A DNA stretch of 64,000 nt from Flagellimonas meridianipacifica (GCF_003001695.1 NZ_PVYX01000001.1:930001-994000), one strand, 5' to 3'. Shown: positions 35,140 through 44,490, counted from the stretch's first letter. Translations and numbers: made by a program. Notes: generated by a model not told the origin, from the letters alone.

Positions 35140-36993
35140 ATGAAAAGGACACTATTTTATTTTTTAGGCGTTTTCTCAGGTATTGTGTCTCTTATGGGGC
35201 AATCCCACCCTGGATATTGGCAACAAGAAGTGGATTACACCATGGAAGTGGACATGGATGTGAATACTTATCAATATACTGGGACCCAAAAATTGGTCTA
35301 CACCAATAATTCCCCAGATGTACTCAATCGGGTTTTTTATCATTTATATTACAATGCTTTCCAACCAGGAAGTGAAATGGACATACGGTTGCAGAGCATA
35401 AAAGATCCTGATGGTAGGATGATGGAAGACGGGAAAAGTCGAATAGCATCCCTATCTGAAAGCGAAATGGGCTACTTACATGCCATTTCATTAAAACAAG
35501 ACGGAAAGACCGTCAGCTTCAATGAAGAAGGCACCATTTTAGTCGTGGATTTGGCCACTCCCATTCAACCAGGTGGGAAAACGACCTTAGATATGGAATT
35601 TAGAGGTCAAGTGCCATTACAAATACGACGTTCTGGACGAAATAGTAAAGAAGGGGTGGCACTTTCAATGAGCCAGTGGTATCCCAAACTTTCGGAATAC
35701 GATGTGGAAGGTTGGCATCCCAACCCGTACATTGCCAGGGAGTTTCACGGAGTGTGGGGTAATTTTGATGTGAAACTGACCATTGACAAAAATTACACTG
35801 TTGGAGGTTCTGGGTACCTTCAAAATCCACAAGAAATTGGACATGGGTACGAGGCTCCAGGTACTGAAGTAAAGACCAAAGGAAAAACGTTGACTTGGCA
35901 TTTTGTGGCTCCCAATGTTCACGACTTTATGTGGGCCGCCGACCCTGAATACGTTCATGACGTTGTAGAGATGGAAGATGGCCCCACTTTACACTTTTTC
36001 TATAAAAACGATCCCGAAATCCAAGAAAATTGGAAAAATCTTCAGCCCAAAACAGAAGAGACCATGCGTTTCTTCAGTGATAACATTGGTAAATATCCAT
36101 ATGAACAATATTCCGTAGTACAAGGTGGGGATGGCGGTATGGAGTATGCAATGAGTACACTTATTACTGGGAAAAGACAGTTTTCAAGTTTAGTGGGTGT
36201 TATGGTCCATGAAATGGCCCACTCCTGGTTCCAGCATGTTTTGGCTACCAACGAATCGAAATATGAATGGATGGATGAGGGTTTCACATCCTTCATTAGT
36301 AGTCTTTGTATGAATAAAATTATGGGTCAAAACAAAGACAACCCTTTTGAGGGTTCTTACAAGAGTTACTATGCTTTGGTAAACTCTGGATTGGAATTGC
36401 CACAAACCACTCATGCCGACCGCTATGCCACGAATTTTGCCTATGGAGTGGCCGCATACAGCAAAGGGTCCATTTTTCTTTCTCAATTAGGATATGTTAT
36501 TGGACAAGATAAATTGTTGGAAACTGTCAAAAAATATTTCGAGGACTTTAAGTTCAAACACCCTGTTCCGAACGATATTAAGCGCACTGCGGAAAAGGTT
36601 TCCGGAATGCAATTGGACTGGTATTTAACAGACTGGACACAAACTACCAACACCATCGATTATGCCATTAAAAGTGTAGAATCCAGTGGAAATTCTACCA
36701 AAGTTGTTCTTGAGCGCATAGGTCTTATGCCCATGCCGTTGGATATTTTAGTGGTAGGGAAAGACGGAGCCAACGAAACCTATTATGTCCCTCTACAAAT
36801 AATGCGTGGTGAAAAGGACAACCCTTATCCTCAATTCAAACGCACAATAGCAAAAGATTGGGCTTGGGCGTATCCCACCTATGAACTAGTTCTTGACAGG
36901 TCTTTGGATTCCATTGAGGCCATAGCTTTGGACCCATCACAATTAATGGCCGATATCGACAAACAAAACAACGTCTTTCAGGTCGCCGAATAA
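35140..36993 (+). CDS. M1 family metallopeptidase
   Basis: A 617-residue exported aminopeptidase-type zinc peptidase with a signal peptide (ending near SLMGQS). The zinc site is HEMAH (His357, Glu358, His361) with the third ligand Glu380 in WMDEGF; the exopeptidase signature is in DGGMEYAMSTLI (M1 usually GAMEN), which deviates. A beta-sandwich N-domain (about 20-250) precedes the catalytic domain. It lies 2 bases after the S8 protease gene, and the two probably degrade proteins outside the inner membrane. It is probably active; its specificity is uncertain because of the altered GAMEN motif. Confidence 0.9.
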   Translation: MKRTLFYFLGVFSGIVSLMGQSHPGYWQQEVDYTMEVDMDVNTYQYTGTQKLVYTNNSPDVLNRVFYHLYYNAFQPGSEMDIRLQSIKDPDGRMMEDGKSRIASLSESEMGYLHAISLKQDGKTVSFNEEGTILVVDLATPIQPGGKTTLDMEFRGQVPLQIRRSGRNSKEGVALSMSQWYPKLSEYDVEGWHPNPYIAREFHGVWGNFDVKLTIDKNYTVGGSGYLQNPQEIGHGYEAPGTEVKTKGKTLTWHFVAPNVHDFMWAADPEYVHDVVEMEDGPTLHFFYKNDPEIQENWKNLQPKTEETMRFFSDNIGKYPYEQYSVVQGGDGGMEYAMSTLITGKRQFSSLVGVMVHEMAHSWFQHVLATNESKYEWMDEGFTSFISSLCMNKIMGQNKDNPFEGSYKSYYALVNSGLELPQTTHADRYATNFAYGVAAYSKGSIFLSQLGYVIGQDKLLETVKKYFEDFKFKHPVPNDIKRTAEKVSGMQLDWYLTDWTQTTNTIDYAIKSVESSGNSTKVVLERIGLMPMPLDILVVGKDGANETYYVPLQIMRGEKDNPYPQFKRTIAKDWAWAYPTYELVLDRSLDSIEAIALDPSQLMADIDKQNNVFQVAE

Positions 36994-37087
36994 GAACCGA
37001 GAGTCGTTACTCTTCTTCCTATATTTGGTGCATTTAAGAATTGAATGTAACTCATTTCTAAATGTACTTGAACGGATTATGGGCTCC

Positions 37088-37480
37088 ATGAAGAAGGAAC
37101 ATACTTTTGGTCAAAAAGAAAGGCTAAAAAGCAAAAAAGCTTTTGATTCCCTTTTTTCCGAAGGCAAGGTCCTTAAGGTTTATCCATTACAGCTGCGATA
37201 TCTCCCAACCAACTTTAACGATGGCTCACAGATAAAGGTGGCTGTGGTTGCGCCAAAACGAAAGTTCAAAAAGGCCTTTCAAAGAAACCGGATAAAACGG
37301 CTGCTGCGAGAAGCTTACCGGGCAAACAAATCCCTTGTTTTTAACAACATAGAGGGAAACTTTGCGTTGCTATTTTTATATATTGGACACGATATGCCTT
37401 CTTTTTCGGAAGCTGAGGCGGCCATGAAAGAGCTTCTACAGAATTTTATAAAACTGGACCTCCATGAAAAGAGTAGTTAA
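37088..37480 (+). CDS. rnpA: ribonuclease P protein component
   Basis: A 130-residue basic protein that binds the RNase P RNA and helps 5' tRNA maturation. The typical sequence is KKEHTFGQKERLKSKKAFDSLF at the start and the RNR motif in KAFQRNRIKRLLREAYR. The start at 37088 is chosen because family members begin shortly before the KERLKSKK segment; ATGs at 37079 and 37025 exist but add non-conserved residues. The 3' end overlaps the following S41 protease start by 17 bases, so the two are translated together. Confidence 0.9.
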   Translation: MKKEHTFGQKERLKSKKAFDSLFSEGKVLKVYPLQLRYLPTNFNDGSQIKVAVVAPKRKFKKAFQRNRIKRLLREAYRANKSLVFNNIEGNFALLFLYIGHDMPSFSEAEAAMKELLQNFIKLDLHEKSS

Positions 37481-39089
37481 AAAAAAGATTGTTCTTCCTT
37501 TGATTGCCATTGCATTTCTTGTGGTAGGAAGCAGCTTCAAAAGTGACTTTTTCGAAATTGCCAAGCAGATTGAAATTTTTACTACGCTCTTTAAAGAGCT
37601 CAACATGAACTATGTTGATGAGACCAATCCTGCAGAGCTTATGGATTCTGCCATAAAAAATATGCTGGATGAGCTCGACCCGTACACAACGTTTTTAAAT
37701 GAACAGGATGTGGAAGCCTTTCGTATAAACAACGCTGGAGAATATTCCGGGATTGGCGCGTTGGTTCGTTCTTATGAAAGCAAGTTGTTGATAATTGAAC
37801 CCTACGAAGGATACCCTGCAGATAAAGCTGGTCTTAAGGCTGGTGATGAAATTATAAAAATTGGTGAAACGCTAGTCTCCGACTTTGATGACAATGCCAG
37901 TGAATTGCTTAAAGGAGCTAATGGTACCAGTGTGGACATAACTTTTGTACGTCAAGGAGAGACTAAAAAGGCTACTTTGAACCGTGAAGGTGTAGAGGTT
38001 GACGCAGTCCCATATTATGGAATGGTTGACGATAAAACCGGGTATATCGTTCTCTCCCGATTCAATAGAAAAGCCTCTGGTCAAACCAAATCTGCCATGC
38101 AAGACTTGAAAGGACAGGGAATGGAACGCTTGATTCTTGATCTAAGAGGAAATCCTGGTGGCCTTCTTACAGAAGCCATAAACGTAACTAATTTGTTTGT
38201 GCCCAAAGATGAATTGATAGTAACCACAAAATCCAAAGTCAAAAAATTCAACCAACAATACAAAACCAAAAAGCAACCAGAAGATCTTGATATTCCTTTG
38301 GTGGTATTGGTTGATGGGGGCAGTGCCTCAGCAAGTGAAATTGTTTCAGGTGGCCTTCAAGATTTGGATAGGGCCGTGGTAATGGGTGCCCGTAGTTTTG
38401 GAAAAGGCCTCGTGCAACGCCCTCTAAAACTTACTTATGGCACACAATTGAAAGTGACTATTTCCCGTTACTACACCCCTTCTGGAAGATGTATACAAGC
38501 CCTAGACTATTGGAACAGGGATAATGAAGGAAACGCAATTCGCAACACTAAATTTCAGGAATTCACTACTCGAAATGGTAGAAAAGTCCAAGACGGTGGA
38601 GGCGTAATGCCAGATGTGGAAATATCCACCCTAAAATCCAATACTTTGCTAGATGCGCTCAAAAGTAATTTGTTGGTTTTTGATTTTGCCACCGATTTCT
38701 ACTATGACCATTCATTTGACACTGTAGATTCCTTCACTTTTTCCGATTCGGATTTTGAAAGCTTCAAAAAATACGCCCAAGAACAAGATTTCTCTTTTCA
38801 AACCAAAACGGAAACCTTGCTTGAAAAATCCATCAACTCGGAAGAGCATTTATTGGGCCCGGATGTCCAGAGTAAATACAAAGACCTTTTATTGGCTGTA
38901 AACCAAGGCAAAATAACTGCTCTCGATTCCTTTGAAGCGGAAATAAAAAAGAACCTTGAAGACGAAATCATCAAGCGTTACTTTTACCGAAAAGGTCTTT
39001 ATGACTATTATTTGAACCATGATGAGGCCATATTGGCCGCAACAGAACTTCTGTCAGATACCTCTAAGTACAGCAATATCCTCAACTAA
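37464..39089 (+). CDS. S41 family C-terminal processing peptidase
   Basis: A 541-residue CtpA/Prc-like protease with an N-terminal membrane or signal segment (residues 9-25), a PDZ domain at about 85-165 (LLIIEPYEGYPADKAGLKAGD) and a catalytic domain with the Ser289 and Lys314 dyad in GSASASEIVSGG and SFGKGLVQR, 25 residues apart as in Prc. It is periplasmic; family members process C-termini of exported proteins. It overlaps rnpA by 17 bases, a conserved flavobacterial arrangement as far as I remember. A long C-terminal helical region follows. Confidence 0.92.
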   Translation: MKRVVKKKIVLPLIAIAFLVVGSSFKSDFFEIAKQIEIFTTLFKELNMNYVDETNPAELMDSAIKNMLDELDPYTTFLNEQDVEAFRINNAGEYSGIGALVRSYESKLLIIEPYEGYPADKAGLKAGDEIIKIGETLVSDFDDNASELLKGANGTSVDITFVRQGETKKATLNREGVEVDAVPYYGMVDDKTGYIVLSRFNRKASGQTKSAMQDLKGQGMERLILDLRGNPGGLLTEAINVTNLFVPKDELIVTTKSKVKKFNQQYKTKKQPEDLDIPLVVLVDGGSASASEIVSGGLQDLDRAVVMGARSFGKGLVQRPLKLTYGTQLKVTISRYYTPSGRCIQALDYWNRDNEGNAIRNTKFQEFTTRNGRKVQDGGGVMPDVEISTLKSNTLLDALKSNLLVFDFATDFYYDHSFDTVDSFTFSDSDFESFKKYAQEQDFSFQTKTETLLEKSINSEEHLLGPDVQSKYKDLLLAVNQGKITALDSFEAEIKKNLEDEIIKRYFYRKGLYDYYLNHDEAILAATELLSDTSKYSNILN

Positions 39090-39095
39090 TAGGTC

Positions 39096-40292
39096 GTGCT
39101 GATTAAATATCTTCTTTTGTATACTTGTCTTGTGTTGACAATTTCAACCCAAGCACAAGAAGTATACGAAAAAGGCAAAATACTGGATTCTATTCCTGTA
39201 TCTGGCACAACAGATGAGAGTTTTGCGCTGTATATACCCAATGGATTCAAAGAAAATGAACTCAGTTCCATTGTTTTTATTTTTGAGCCCGCTGCAAGGT
39301 CTGTGATAGGAATTCGCCCTTTCATTCCGGCGGCAGAAAAATACAATCATATTCTGGTCTGTTCAAACAATTCAAGAAACAGTAGTTATGACCGTAATTT
39401 TGGCATAGCCAATAATTTGTTCGCACATATTTTTTCCCATTTCAATATCAAGGAAGATGAAATGTACCTTTCCGGCTTTTCGGGAGGTTCGCGAGTAGCT
39501 TGTGCCATAGCTTCATTGAGCAATCAATTTGCCGGAGTTGTAGCCTGTGGTGCTGGTTTCCCGAGCGTGCCCGACTATAAGCCCAGTATACAGAAGTATG
39601 CTTATGTGGGGCTAGTTGGGGATAGGGACATGAATTACAAGGAAATGTTGAAAAATAAAGATTTCCTTCAATTTTTGAAGTTCAACAATACCCTTATTAC
39701 ATACAAAGGCGAGCATTCTTGGCCCGCACCCGAACAAATCTCGCAAGCATTTGATTGGCTTTATCTTCAAAAACTGAAAAAGGCACCATCAAAAGAGGCT
39801 GACGAAATAAAAAACCTTTATCTAAAAGCTTATAAAAGAATTGAAGAATTCAAAGCCCGCAATGAGCTCTTACGTGCTTCGGAACAATATGAAAGAACCA
39901 TCAAAACCTTCCAAGATTTTGTTTCTTTAGATACCTTGATGCAACAACATCAAAAGTTATTGGCCACCAAAGCTTATAAAAAGCAGGCAACTTCCTTTTC
40001 CAATGTTCTGAAGCAGGAAGAAAAAATTGCAAATAAGCTTAAGTCTCGTATGACATCTGATTTCGAGAATCCAAAAGAAACCAATTTTGGTTGGTGGGAA
40101 AAAGAACTGGCCAAATTGGATGTACTTGAAGAAAAGGGAGACACCAACACAAAAGACATGGTATACCGCATAAAATTTGATGTCTTTGCAAGAGCCTACT
40201 CTCGTAAAAACACTTTGCTCTATGAAGAAAATCCAGAACAAACCGCTTTGGCTGAACAGTTTATAAAATTAGTTTACCCAAAGACTGAATAG
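39096..40292 (+). CDS. secreted alpha/beta-hydrolase-like protein
   Basis: A 398-residue exported protein; the frame opens with GTG six bases after the S41 stop, followed by a signal peptide ending near TISTQAQ. An alpha/beta-hydrolase-like N-terminal domain (about 25-225) has the nucleophile elbow LSGFSGGSRVAC (GFSGG) and resembles the PHB-depolymerase/esterase type fold, with a possible catalytic His in KGEHSWPAPEQ. The C-terminal half is helical and lysine-rich. Function is uncertain. No alternative ATG upstream fits, so the GTG start is reasonable. Confidence 0.75.
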   Translation: MLIKYLLLYTCLVLTISTQAQEVYEKGKILDSIPVSGTTDESFALYIPNGFKENELSSIVFIFEPAARSVIGIRPFIPAAEKYNHILVCSNNSRNSSYDRNFGIANNLFAHIFSHFNIKEDEMYLSGFSGGSRVACAIASLSNQFAGVVACGAGFPSVPDYKPSIQKYAYVGLVGDRDMNYKEMLKNKDFLQFLKFNNTLITYKGEHSWPAPEQISQAFDWLYLQKLKKAPSKEADEIKNLYLKAYKRIEEFKARNELLRASEQYERTIKTFQDFVSLDTLMQQHQKLLATKAYKKQATSFSNVLKQEEKIANKLKSRMTSDFENPKETNFGWWEKELAKLDVLEEKGDTNTKDMVYRIKFDVFARAYSRKNTLLYEENPEQTALAEQFIKLVYPKTE

Positions 40293-40321
40293 AAACCAAA
40301 ACGGGATTTGACTTAAACAAC

Positions 40322-40618
40322 ATGATTCGGATAGTATACACTTGGCATGTTGAGCCAGAAAAAATGAATCTTTTCATTGAGACATGGAAAAAAACTACCA
40401 ACACAATCCATCAACAAATAAAAGGCGCTAAAGGTAGCTTTATGATTCAAAACAATAATAATATCCGAGAAATAAAAACAGTGGCTCGATGGGACTCTCT
40501 AGAACACTGGGAGAGTTTTTGGCAGGGCAACGGAAAAACAAAAATGGGGTCAATGCATGAGTTAGGACATCGTGTTTCTGTAGAGGTTTTTAAAGAAATT
40601 GATGATTTTACTAGATAG
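40322..40618 (+). CDS. ABM-like small protein
   Basis: A 98-residue ferredoxin-like-fold protein resembling the antibiotic biosynthesis monooxygenase superfamily: strand VYTWHVEPEKM, helix NLFIETWKKTTNTI, strands with GSFMIQNN and IKTVARWDSLEHWESFWQ. No cofactor-binding residue can be pointed to, and its role is unknown. A second, distinct ABM-like gene lies at 6.7 kb; the two are only weakly alike. It follows the hydrolase gene by 29 bases on the same strand. Confidence 0.65.
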   Translation: MIRIVYTWHVEPEKMNLFIETWKKTTNTIHQQIKGAKGSFMIQNNNNIREIKTVARWDSLEHWESFWQGNGKTKMGSMHELGHRVSVEVFKEIDDFTR

Positions 40619-40650
40619 TATCTTGCGTGTTGGTTCTCAAGAGTAATACT

Positions 40651-41181
40651 TTACCCATTCACGAGATAGGATTCAGGAATGGGATATTCTGGACTCTCCC
40701 CCATCCAAAAAATACTGACAATGTACCATCGGTCCTTGCCTTTCAACAATTGAATACTGTTGATTCCTCTGGCAAATGGTTTGTCATCATTCTTATTTCG
40801 GCGAGATTCATAGGTGGAGAACACATGGGCTATCGTTCCATATTTTTCAACCCTTCGGGCCACTTCCACTTCAAAAAAACCATCTTTTTCCAGATTACTT
40901 CCAGCTTTGTTGATGTAATCTTCCAAACTCCAATATCTATATCCCACATCTCCAGTTTGCGCATTTTTACCTGACGGCATTAGCACTGCTTCCGGGATAA
41001 ACAAACTGCGCATTCTATCCCAGTCCCGTTTTTCACCTGCCGGGCCAGAAATAACATCATAAACCGCAGCGATTATAGCATCAATGGATGCTACGTCATT
41101 TGGGTCTCCGCTTGGAAGTTCTTGTGATTGGACCGAACCCAAAAAGAACAATACGACAATAGTGGCTATAAATTTCTTCAT
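40651..41181 (-). CDS. exported NTF2/SnoaL-like protein
   Basis: A 176-residue protein with a clear signal peptide (MKKFIATIVVLFFLGSVQSQ) and a cone-like NTF2/SnoaL fold: DAIIAAVYDVISGPAGEKRDWDRMRSLF (landmark about 29-56), YRYWSLEDYINKAG and a beta-rich end with RWYIVSIFWMGE. Such proteins bind or isomerise small ligands, but many have no activity. It is periplasmic and convergent with the ABM-like gene. The substrate is unknown. Confidence 0.75.
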   Translation of the reverse strand: MKKFIATIVVLFFLGSVQSQELPSGDPNDVASIDAIIAAVYDVISGPAGEKRDWDRMRSLFIPEAVLMPSGKNAQTGDVGYRYWSLEDYINKAGSNLEKDGFFEVEVARRVEKYGTIAHVFSTYESRRNKNDDKPFARGINSIQLLKGKDRWYIVSIFWMGESPEYPIPESYLVNG

Positions 41182-41332
41182 TCTAAAAGGTTATTTGTTG
41201 CGTGTTAAAAGTCTCTAACTTTCTGAAGTTAAGAAATTTGATGATATGAAGGCTTACCCTTAATTCTAAACGACACCCTGAGTGTACTACGCCAAAAAGT
41301 GTAACTTTCCTACTTGGATAAACCAAATGATT

Positions 41333-41596
41333 ATGAAAGAGCAATCCCTAAAAGATAAAACCACAGAGAAATTGCAATCGGAATTGAAAACCATTAAGTC
41401 TATTACCGGTGTTCTAATTGGTGTTCTCATAGTATTGTTCTCTGTAATTATTTATGGTCTTCTCACCAAAGAGAACAATTCCTCGTTTATTGCTTTAATC
41501 GCAGTTGGTATTTCTTGTTGTGGTGTTTTGCCACTTCAGTTTACAAACATGAAAAAAATAAAGTCAGAACTTGACTCTAGAAATAAGGATAACTAA
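41333..41596 (+). CDS. small membrane protein of unknown function
   Basis: An 87-residue protein beginning MKEQSLKDKTTEKLQSELK, with an amphipathic N-terminal helix and two membrane helices (about 29-50 and 56-75). ATGs at 41327 and 41282 are other possible starts; the latter adds non-hydrophobic sequence. It is the first gene of a run of four closely spaced genes (a second membrane protein, a Crp/Fnr-like regulator, another membrane protein). No family is recognised. Confidence 0.6.
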   Translation: MKEQSLKDKTTEKLQSELKTIKSITGVLIGVLIVLFSVIIYGLLTKENNSSFIALIAVGISCCGVLPLQFTNMKKIKSELDSRNKDN

Positions 41597-41603
41597 ATCA
41601 AAT

Positions 41604-42017
41604 ATGAACGAAAAACTAAAACCAATCAAAATCATACACATTGGATTATGTGTTGGGGTCACTTTGGCCTATTTTTTTTTGGGAGACCTACAGACTCTTG
41701 AATTCCTTAACGTGCCTAATATAGATTCAAACACGGTAATTTATCTTCTCATTGGCGTTTCTGCTATTTTTTTGGGAAATATGGTTTATAAACAACAATT
41801 AAAGGTTGTGGATGCCAAGCTTAGTTTGGAAGAAAGGGTAGGCACCTATCAGACGGCAAATATTATTCGTTGGGCCCTGCTTGAGGGCGCTGCGTTTCTG
41901 ATTCTAATTCTAAAAAAAGAGCTGCTGGTAATCGGATTGTTTCTTATTCTGTATATGATTTTCACCAAGCCTTCTTTAGAAGGCATGAAACGAGATTTTG
42001 CCCAAGTAGGCAAATAA
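41604..42017 (+). CDS. membrane protein of unknown function
   Basis: A 137-residue protein with four hydrophobic segments (about 9-27, 40-57, 85-100 and 103-118). The start at MNEKLKPIKI is preferred because an earlier in-frame ATG overlaps the preceding gene. Separated by 7 bases from the gene before and 8 from the Crp/Fnr gene after, so clearly in an operon. It has no recognised domain. Confidence 0.65.
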   Translation: MNEKLKPIKIIHIGLCVGVTLAYFFLGDLQTLEFLNVPNIDSNTVIYLLIGVSAIFLGNMVYKQQLKVVDAKLSLEERVGTYQTANIIRWALLEGAAFLILILKKELLVIGLFLILYMIFTKPSLEGMKRDFAQVGK

Positions 42018-42025
42018 ATATTTGG

Positions 42026-42490
42026 ATGAAGCGAATCAATGTAAAAAAAGGGGAGATACTTCAAAAAAAGGGAGAACTTGATAGTAAGGTATACCACGTG
42101 GTTTCTGGGCTTTTGAGAAGCTACACCTTAGATGAAAAGGGAAGGGAGCATATTTTCATGTTTGCCCCGGAAAACTGGACCATTGGCGATAACTTGCCAA
42201 AAGACGTTCCTTGCGAACTTTACATTGATGCCTTGGAAGATTCTGATGTCCGTGTCCTACAAAAAGATATTAAGCGGGAAGCAAAGAATATTGGGGCGTT
42301 TCTCAAGCGGCTTTCTGTTTTGCAAAAACGTATTATAATGCTCATGAGTGCTTCTGCCCTTGACCGCTTTGAACATTTTGAAAAAACCTATCCTGATATT
42401 ATTCAGCGTGTACCTCAAAAAATGATAGCTTCCTATTTGGGAATTGCGCCAGAAACCTTGAGCAAAATAAAACGAGAACGGTATGAATAA
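42026..42490 (+). CDS. short Crp/Fnr-family transcriptional regulator
   Basis: A 154-residue regulator with an incomplete cyclic-nucleotide-binding-like beta-roll (KKGEILQKKGELDSKVYHVV, REHIFMFAPENWTIGD) and a C-terminal helix-turn-helix (PQKMIASYLGIAPETLSKIKRE). Flavobacterial members are usually about 190 residues; the first 30-40 residues before the beta-roll are missing here, so either the family has a shorter form or the start is eroded. It lacks FNR-type cysteines. It is embedded in a membrane-protein operon, which it may autoregulate. Confidence 0.82.
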   Translation: MKRINVKKGEILQKKGELDSKVYHVVSGLLRSYTLDEKGREHIFMFAPENWTIGDNLPKDVPCELYIDALEDSDVRVLQKDIKREAKNIGAFLKRLSVLQKRIIMLMSASALDRFEHFEKTYPDIIQRVPQKMIASYLGIAPETLSKIKRERYE

Positions 42491-42573
42491 TCGGGATATT
42501 CATTTCTTAATCTAGGTTAATGGATTCTTCATCTGTAAATGGGATATTGGTCGGATATCCTAATACTTCTTCC

Positions 42574-43017
42574 ATGAAAAATCTCTCCATCTTTTTAAAA
42601 ACCGCAGCCATTTTATGGATTATTTGGGGCCTGGTACACATTTTTGCAGGGGCAATGACCATGAAAGGTGTGCTTACGGACGACATAGCAGCCTCTATCA
42701 GCGGAATTGCTGATGCCATAGAGCCCGAAACCCTAGAAATGGACTATCCAAAAGCCGCAGGAGCCATTATTGGGCAACATGGGTTCAACTTGTTTTGGAT
42801 AGGTCTGGTAACCTTCATCTGCGCTTTCTATATCTGGAAAGGAAACAAAAATGCCATTTTTTTGGCGGCCATTACAGGTGGGTTGGCCGATTTGGGTTAC
42901 TTTTTGTTTTTAGATCTTGGGGGGTACGTAAAATTTATGCCTGGTACCGTTATGACCTTGGTATCGTCTTTGGCCATTATCACTAGTTTTTACGCCCATT
43001 TTAAAAAAACCAAATAA
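42574..43017 (+). CDS. four-helix membrane protein of unknown function
   Basis: A 147-residue protein with four membrane segments (about 7-24, 60-80, 88-108 and 118-138). The start at MKNLSIFLKTAAILW is preferred over the ATG at 42520, since the extra residues are not hydrophobic. The central loop carries DAIEPETLEMDYP and a conserved-looking GQHGFNLFWIG. No family is recognised. It follows the Crp/Fnr gene on the same strand and may be its target. Confidence 0.65.
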   Translation: MKNLSIFLKTAAILWIIWGLVHIFAGAMTMKGVLTDDIAASISGIADAIEPETLEMDYPKAAGAIIGQHGFNLFWIGLVTFICAFYIWKGNKNAIFLAAITGGLADLGYFLFLDLGGYVKFMPGTVMTLVSSLAIITSFYAHFKKTK

Positions 43018-43071
43018 CGGAGGCTGTAACATTTGAGACTTGGACTAATCTTTTAGTTAAATCTCAAAGTT

Positions 43072-44490
43072 ATGCGGCGTATTATCTTATTGATTGGTAT
43101 TCTTTTTCTTTTCTCATGTCAAAAGAAGAAATCCGCCTCCTTTGACAAAGAAGGGACCTGGCAGGCCATTGGCTATGGAAGAATTCTTCATATAGATAAA
43201 GATTCCTTTTCTTTTTATGATACCTCTTCTATCTCTTGCTTGCCCCTTCAAAAAGGAAACATGGATTCATTTGGAAATAATCTAACGCTAAGAAACGACA
43301 CTTTGGTCCAACGGAAGGGCACCGGGATTTATGAGTATACACGACTGGATAAAATGCCAAATATATGTACGGACCTCTTATCAGACTCTAAAAGAAATGA
43401 TCCAGTTTATAATTTTGAGGTATATGCCGAAGCCATTAAGAACAACTATGCCTATTTTGAAGACAATCAAATAAATTGGGATAGTTTATATACAGCAAAC
43501 CAAAAGAAAATTTCCGCTAGCACGAGAGACTTGGACCTCTATTTGGTAATGGAAGAAATCATGTCAGTACTGAAAGACAATCATGGGTATATTGAGCCTA
43601 CAAATGAAGTGTATGAACAAGCATCTGCTTTAGACAAGGACGCGGCTTCTCAAACCGAGGAGGATACACTACCTGAATATGGGGACTTTCAGATGGCTAA
43701 ATTAGTTTCGGATACTTTCCTTGACGAGGATTTGACTGTTGATTCTCCAATAGTTACTTGGGGTAAATTGAAAGGAAATATAGGATATATCCACGTAAAA
43801 AGCATGTGGTTATTCGCAGACCTCAACCTTCCTGATTCTTTGGTGCAGAAAAACGGATACATAAGCACATATGTGGATGCATTTGCCCAAATGAACGAGG
43901 CAGAGTACATTGAGAAAGAGCGAATTGGTGCCTCCAATACCATAGACCGTGTCATGCAAGACCTGCAAAGCACGGATTCCCTTATAATTGATGTTCGTTT
44001 TAATGGCGGAGGACAAGATGTGGTAAGTTTGGAAATACTAAAACGGTTCAACGACCAGCGAAAAAAGGTGGCCAGTAAAAAAACCAAAACTCATGATGGA
44101 TTTACCCCTGAAATTTCCATTTATATGGAAGCAACCGAAAACGCCTACCTAAAACCTGTGTTTCTCCTTACTTCACAGCAATCGGCCAGTGCTACCGATT
44201 TTTTTGTGATGGCCTCAAAGGTGCTTCCACATATTACACGAATAGGTTCCAGAAGTCAGGGGGCGTTGTCCGATGCTTTGGAAAAACCGCTCCCCAACGG
44301 ATGGTCATTCGCAATTTCCAATGAAGTTTACTACGACATCGATGGCATTTGTTATGAATCCATAGGAATTCCTCCTCATTATGAGTTGAATTATCCAGAA
44401 GACCGACAACCATTTTTTAGACGAGTTGCCCAAAATCTTGAGCAAGACAAAGAAATGATTCTAAGCGCAATGAAGGATTTTAAAAGATAG
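43072..44490 (+). CDS. S41 family peptidase-like lipoprotein
   Basis: A 472-residue protein with a lipoprotein signal (LLIGILFLFSCQ) and an S41 tail-specific/IRBP-type domain at about 215-420. The nucleophile region is SQQSASATDFF (Ser373); at the position of the catalytic Lys of CtpA proteases (SFGK) it reads SQGA, so there is an Ala at residue 398. This fits the tricorn/IRBP-like branch, which uses a different proton-relay, or it marks an inactive enzyme. There is no PDZ domain; an N-terminal part (about 25-210) is of unknown nature. It is an independent gene about 70 bases before the MTase. Confidence 0.8.
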   Translation: MRRIILLIGILFLFSCQKKKSASFDKEGTWQAIGYGRILHIDKDSFSFYDTSSISCLPLQKGNMDSFGNNLTLRNDTLVQRKGTGIYEYTRLDKMPNICTDLLSDSKRNDPVYNFEVYAEAIKNNYAYFEDNQINWDSLYTANQKKISASTRDLDLYLVMEEIMSVLKDNHGYIEPTNEVYEQASALDKDAASQTEEDTLPEYGDFQMAKLVSDTFLDEDLTVDSPIVTWGKLKGNIGYIHVKSMWLFADLNLPDSLVQKNGYISTYVDAFAQMNEAEYIEKERIGASNTIDRVMQDLQSTDSLIIDVRFNGGGQDVVSLEILKRFNDQRKKVASKKTKTHDGFTPEISIYMEATENAYLKPVFLLTSQQSASATDFFVMASKVLPHITRIGSRSQGALSDALEKPLPNGWSFAISNEVYYDIDGICYESIGIPPHYELNYPEDRQPFFRRVAQNLEQDKEMILSAMKDFKR

